A DNA stretch of 8,644 nucleotides from an uncultured Rikenellaceae bacterium. GTDB lineage: Bacteria > Bacteroidota > Bacteroidia > Bacteroidales > Rikenellaceae. Under the pieces are notes generated by a model, which saw only the letters and a list, made by a program, of their open reading frames with translations, was not told the DNA's origin and ran no database searches. Shown here one piece after another: positions 6,162-8,644 of this stretch. Location: the NCBI GenBank assembly GCA_947176715.1, contig CAMWRR010000071.1, positions 1 to 8,644 on the forward strand, given 5' to 3'. A program made the position numbers and the translations under genes. Every line of letters begins with the position of its first letter. Position 1 is the first letter of the stretch.

Positions 6162-6353
6162 GAAGTTGTTTGAATTTTTACGGAAACTTATATATGAAAC
6201 TTTTTTTGATTCATTGCCGATGTTTTGAGGCTCTTTTCGGCCCTATTTCCTCCTACTCTTTGCCCGATAGTTCACTATAAGGCTGTATCGCAGTAGAAAA
6301 TATGTCTCGAAAACAGCTCTCAAAACATTCGGCAAAAAATTCAAACGACTTCT
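6161..6353. repeat. 193-bp imperfect inverted repeat filling the hemW-mqnB gap
   Basis: The outer 19 bases (6161-6179 and 6335-6353) are reverse complements with one difference (T against C, a tolerated G-U in RNA). Inward the arms keep pairing with small gaps: around 6216-6240 (GCCGATGTTTTGAGG...) against about 6308-6333 (...CAAAACATTCGGC), then CTACT (near 6254) against AGTAG (near 6292) and CGATA against TATCG nearer the centre. The left arm carries about 35 extra bases (6180-6214). Short frames give translations such as LKTFGKKFKRLL, which I recall as a recurrent spurious peptide in Bacteroidales, pointing to a dispersed repeat; not verified. The element begins on the last base of the hemW stop codon and ends three bases before the mqnB ATG. 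No target-site duplication is evident. Confidence 0.75.
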
Positions 6354-6356
6354 GAC

Positions 6357-6962
6357 ATGATAGATATAGTCTTCCCCACCGTCACGGAGGCCAAAGGTTT
6401 TAGGGTACCCGCCGGCGTAAGGACGCATATATGCGGCGTAGGGCTGACCGATGCCGCCATCTTCACCGCCGGACTGCTCGCCGGGGCGGAGCGACCCGAC
6501 GCCGTCGTCATGGGCGGGATAGCGGGTGTCTACGCCCACTCGCGCTTCAAGATAGGCGACACCGTAATGGTGAAACGCGAACGTGAGGCCGACCTCGGCT
6601 TCTTCTACCCCGACGGCTTCAGGCTGCTGGCACGCACCGACAACGACATGGAGTTTCCCCTCTCGGAGTGGTTGGAGTGCCCGTGGGCAGACGACGGCTT
6701 CGGGCTTCCCCTCGCCTCGTCCAACAGCATGAACGCGGCTATGGCACCCTTCGCACCCGTAGACGACGCCGACATAGAGAACATGGAGGGGGCATCGTTT
6801 TTCAAGGTGTGTCTGCGTGCCGGGGTACCGTTCTACGAGATACGCTCCATATCCAACGAGGTGGACCTCAACCGCAAGGAGTGGGATCTGCACGGAGCCG
6901 TAGATAGGCTCGGGACAGAGTTAGAGCGGTTCGTGAAAAGGCTCATGACCGAACACCGGTAA
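6357..6962 (+). CDS. mqnB: Futalosine hydrolase
   Basis: This 201-residue protein is of the nucleoside phosphorylase/MTAN fold. In the futalosine route it cleaves hypoxanthine from futalosine to give dehypoxanthine futalosine, a cytoplasmic step. Evidence is ICGVGLTDAA (25-34), the purine-ribose binding VVMGGIAGVY (50-59), IENMEGASFFKVCLRAGVPF (140-159), where Met-Glu binds ribose, and EIRSISNEVDLNRKEW (161-176). In MTAN nucleosidases the equivalent stretch reads SISD with a catalytic Asp; here it is SISN followed by an Arg/Trp-containing segment, as I recall for futalosine hydrolases. The protein is slightly shorter than many homologues (about 220). The ATG lies three bases after the inverted repeat and has no Shine-Dalgarno. 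Having mqnD next supports the assignment over MTAN. Confidence 0.9.
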   Translation: MIDIVFPTVTEAKGFRVPAGVRTHICGVGLTDAAIFTAGLLAGAERPDAVVMGGIAGVYAHSRFKIGDTVMVKREREADLGFFYPDGFRLLARTDNDMEFPLSEWLECPWADDGFGLPLASSNSMNAAMAPFAPVDDADIENMEGASFFKVCLRAGVPFYEIRSISNEVDLNRKEWDLHGAVDRLGTELERFVKRLMTEHR

Positions 6963-7042
6963 GACAAACGCCGGACCTATAGGAGCCACCCGTGCGACCG
7001 TCAGACGCCCGCACCGACACTCCCTTATCAACTATTCATAAT

Positions 7043-7873
7043 ATGAACAACAGACTCAAACTCCACATATCCACCTGTCCCAACGACACGTTCATGTTCG
7101 ACGCCCTCCTGCACGGACGTCTCACCCCTTTGCCGTCGTTCGATACAGAGCTTGTAATGAGCGACATAGAGGAGCTTAACAGACACGTTCTTACCGGAGA
7201 GCCCGACATAAGCAAGATAAGCTACGCGATATATCCGCAGATAGCCGACGACTACATGTTGCTCGACTCGGGCAGCGCGTTGGGCTACGGCAACGGCCCG
7301 CTATTGGTGAGCCGACGCAAGATATACCCCGACGAGGTGTCCGCCGCCACGATAGCCATACCCGGCGACCACACCACGGCAAATCTGCTTCTGCGACACG
7401 CGTTCGGATGCGATCTGCGCACCCGCCCCTACCTCTTCTGCCACATAGCCGAGGCGGTGCTCGACGACGAGGCGGACGCGGGGGTGCTCATACACGAGGA
7501 GCGTTTCACCTACGCCGACAAAGGGTTGCGTCTGGTGGCCGACCTCGGCAACCTGTGGGAGCAGTCGACATCGTTGCCCATACCGTTGGGGGCCATCGTA
7601 GCGCACCGCCGTCTCGGCGAGGAGACGATACGCCGGGTGGAGGAGACGATACGCCGCAGCGTAGCCTACGCAATGGAGAACCCCGGCGACTCCTACCGCT
7701 TCGTACGCGACAACGCCCGCGAGCTGTCGGACGAGGTGTTGCGCAAGCACATAGATATGTTCGTTAACAAATTTTCACTATCTTTGAACGACGAAGGACG
7801 CCAGGCCGTACTCCGATTGCTGGCCGAGGGAGGCTTCGCCGACAGAGACGATATATGGCTAAAAAACAGGTAA
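7043..7873 (+). CDS. mqnD: 1,4-dihydroxy-6-naphthoate synthase
   Basis: This 276-residue enzyme with a periplasmic-binding-protein fold converts cyclic dehypoxanthine futalosine to 1,4-dihydroxy-6-naphthoate, the naphthoate core of the futalosine menaquinone route. HISTCPNDTFMFDAL (8-22) is the family hallmark. DISKISYAIYP (55-65), GYGNGPLLVSRR (81-92), AIPGDHTTANLLL (105-117), GVLIHEERFTY (147-157, with His151 at the position of the catalytic His of this family) and SLPIPLGAIVAHRRLG (177-192) follow. Length matches MqnD. I chose ATG 7043 because the family starts just before this Lys-Leu-His-Ile strand and the A/T-rich upstream is typical here. An in-frame GTG at 6992 has AGGAG six bases upstream and would add 17 residues. 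The gene starts 80 bases after mqnB. Codons 193-206 hold a near-perfect 21-bp tandem repeat (EETIRR twice). The 3' end overlaps holA by 19 bases. Confidence 0.95.
   Translation: MNNRLKLHISTCPNDTFMFDALLHGRLTPLPSFDTELVMSDIEELNRHVLTGEPDISKISYAIYPQIADDYMLLDSGSALGYGNGPLLVSRRKIYPDEVSAATIAIPGDHTTANLLLRHAFGCDLRTRPYLFCHIAEAVLDDEADAGVLIHEERFTYADKGLRLVADLGNLWEQSTSLPIPLGAIVAHRRLGEETIRRVEETIRRSVAYAMENPGDSYRFVRDNARELSDEVLRKHIDMFVNKFSLSLNDEGRQAVLRLLAEGGFADRDDIWLKNR
7779..7786 (+). promoter_or_regulatory. Candidate -7 box inside mqnD, upstream of holA
   Basis: TATCTTTG is identical to the box before the permease gene and lies 68 bases upstream of the holA ATG. It sits in an A/T-rich stretch (about 7763-7786) of an otherwise GC-rich gene, where codons AAT, TTT, TCA, CTA, TCT and TTG replace the GC-ending ones preferred elsewhere. 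It could give holA its own transcription. No -33 TTTG seen; one such box by chance is quite possible. Confidence 0.35.
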
Positions 7874-8644
7874 AAAGCACCGGCAGCTTCAAGAGCACGC
7901 TCGCCGACTACTCCACGGTAATGAAAGAGTTGCGCGGCGGGGTATACAGGCGTGTCTACCTGTTGATGGGGGCAGAGCCGTACTTCATAGACAAGGTGGT
8001 CGGACATATCGAGAACGAGATACTGCCCGAGGAGGCAAGGAGCTTCAATCTGCAGATAGTCTACGGCGCGGAGACCACCCCGGGCGATGTGATACAGCGG
8101 TGCCGCACCTACACCATGATGCCGGGCCAGAATATAGTGATACTCCGCGATGCCGCCGCGCTCAAAGGGTTAGACGAGCTGGCCGGATACTTCAAGGCCC
8201 CTATGGAGGGCACCATACTGGTTATAGTACACAAGGGCGGCAACCTCGACAAACGCTCCTCGCTCTACAAGAGATGCGCGGAACAGGGCTTCGTGCTGGA
8301 GTCGTCACAGCCGCGCGACTACGAGACAGGACCGTGGCTCACCGAGCTATTCGCCTCGCGCGGCTATACGTTGGACGGCCGTGCCGCCGCCATGATGGCC
8401 GACCACCTCGGCACCTCGTTGCAGAAGATAGAGAGCGAAATCGACAAACTGCTCACCCGCATATCTCCCGACCACAAGACCGTAACGGCCGAAGATATAG
8501 AGGATAACATAGGCATAAGCAAGGATTTCAACAACTTCGAGCTTACACGGGCGCTCTCGGCGGGCGACACGGCGCGCGCACTTCTCATTTGCGACCACTT
8601 CGCCCGCAACCCCAAGGACAACCCGCTGGTGGTCACCATACAGA
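7855..8644 (+). CDS. holA: DNA polymerase III delta subunit (3' end outside window)
   Basis: The frame opens at ATG 7855 and runs off the window, giving 263 residues of an expected 340 or so. HolA is the clamp-loader subunit that opens the beta sliding clamp for DNA replication. Evidence is GVYRRVYLLMGAEPYFIDK (29-47), the N-terminal AAA+-like strand of the delta family; MMPGQNIVILRDAAALK (88-104); ILVIVHKGGNLDKRSSLYK (121-139), where Asp-Lys-Arg is typical; then LGTSLQKIESEIDKLL (185-200) and NIGISKDFNNFELTRAL (218-234), the strongest HolA signature, followed by the start of the C-terminal collar helices. The ATG overlaps the mqnD end by 19 bases. A later Met at codon 23 (7921) would avoid overlap, but the upstream part (SFKSTLADYSTVMKEL) looks like a real conserved N-terminus. 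Replication has no functional link to the menaquinone genes; the overlap implies coupled translation. Confidence 0.93.
   Translation, partial: MAKKQVKSTGSFKSTLADYSTVMKELRGGVYRRVYLLMGAEPYFIDKVVGHIENEILPEEARSFNLQIVYGAETTPGDVIQRCRTYTMMPGQNIVILRDAAALKGLDELAGYFKAPMEGTILVIVHKGGNLDKRSSLYKRCAEQGFVLESSQPRDYETGPWLTELFASRGYTLDGRAAAMMADHLGTSLQKIESEIDKLLTRISPDHKTVTAEDIEDNIGISKDFNNFELTRALSAGDTARALLICDHFARNPKDNPLVVTIQ

Noticed and set aside
6195..6281. 28-residue frame MKLFLIHCRC... inside the inverted repeat
   Set aside because: The frame is produced by the repeat arm, overlaps its hairpin partner and has no separate signal. I consider it spurious.
1..8644. CRISPR array, phage, toxin-antitoxin or defence system
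   Set aside because: No regularly spaced direct repeats, no recognisable cas, integrase, transposase or toxin genes; all nine genes are assignable core or envelope families.

Overview
The window looks like chromosomal DNA from a Bacteroidales bacterium; a moderately GC-rich lineage such as Alistipes/Rikenellaceae is my best guess, but this is inference. Supporting signs are Bacteroidetes-style -7 promoter boxes (TAnnTTTG), few Shine-Dalgarno sequences, several protein variants that read as Bacteroidetes (IF-2, HolA, a LEA-type lipoprotein, a small SPOR protein), and intergenic repeats of a type I remember from Bacteroidales genomes. All nine genes that I can support lie on the + strand.

Layout. 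Bases 1-933 are the 3' third of infB (translation initiation factor IF-2). A 32-bp perfect hairpin plus T-run terminates it directly after the stop. About 1 kb without a credible gene follows (1011-2042). It holds a 12-bp-armed palindrome, small hairpins, and two same-orientation copies of an element with conserved ends and centres of different length. A -7 box at 2004 then precedes a LolC/LolE-like (FtsX family) permease gene (2043-3278). One base later comes menG/ubiE (demethylmenaquinone methyltransferase, 3280-3990), then a small LEA-like lipoprotein gene (3999-4475). A second -7 box overlaps that gene's stop codon and a structured leader precedes a secreted SPOR-domain protein gene (4561-5040), which overlaps by one base hemW (radical SAM heme chaperone, 5040-6161). 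A 193-bp imperfect inverted repeat fills almost the whole hemW-mqnB gap. Then come mqnB (futalosine hydrolase, 6357-6962), mqnD (1,4-dihydroxy-6-naphthoate synthase, 7043-7873) and, overlapping it by 19 bases, the start of holA (DNA polymerase III delta subunit, 7855 to the window end).

How the genes fit together. MqnB and MqnD are two steps of the futalosine route to menaquinone. MenG does the final ring methylation shared by both menaquinone routes, and HemW delivers heme to respiratory enzymes. Four of the nine genes therefore serve anaerobic or microaerobic respiration, mixed with envelope genes (permease, lipoprotein, SPOR protein) and housekeeping genes (infB, holA).

I see no CRISPR array, transposase, phage gene, defence gene or tRNA/rRNA. 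The most unusual material is non-coding: the two repeat families and their position relative to gene starts. I found no convincing evidence of a wholly new protein system.
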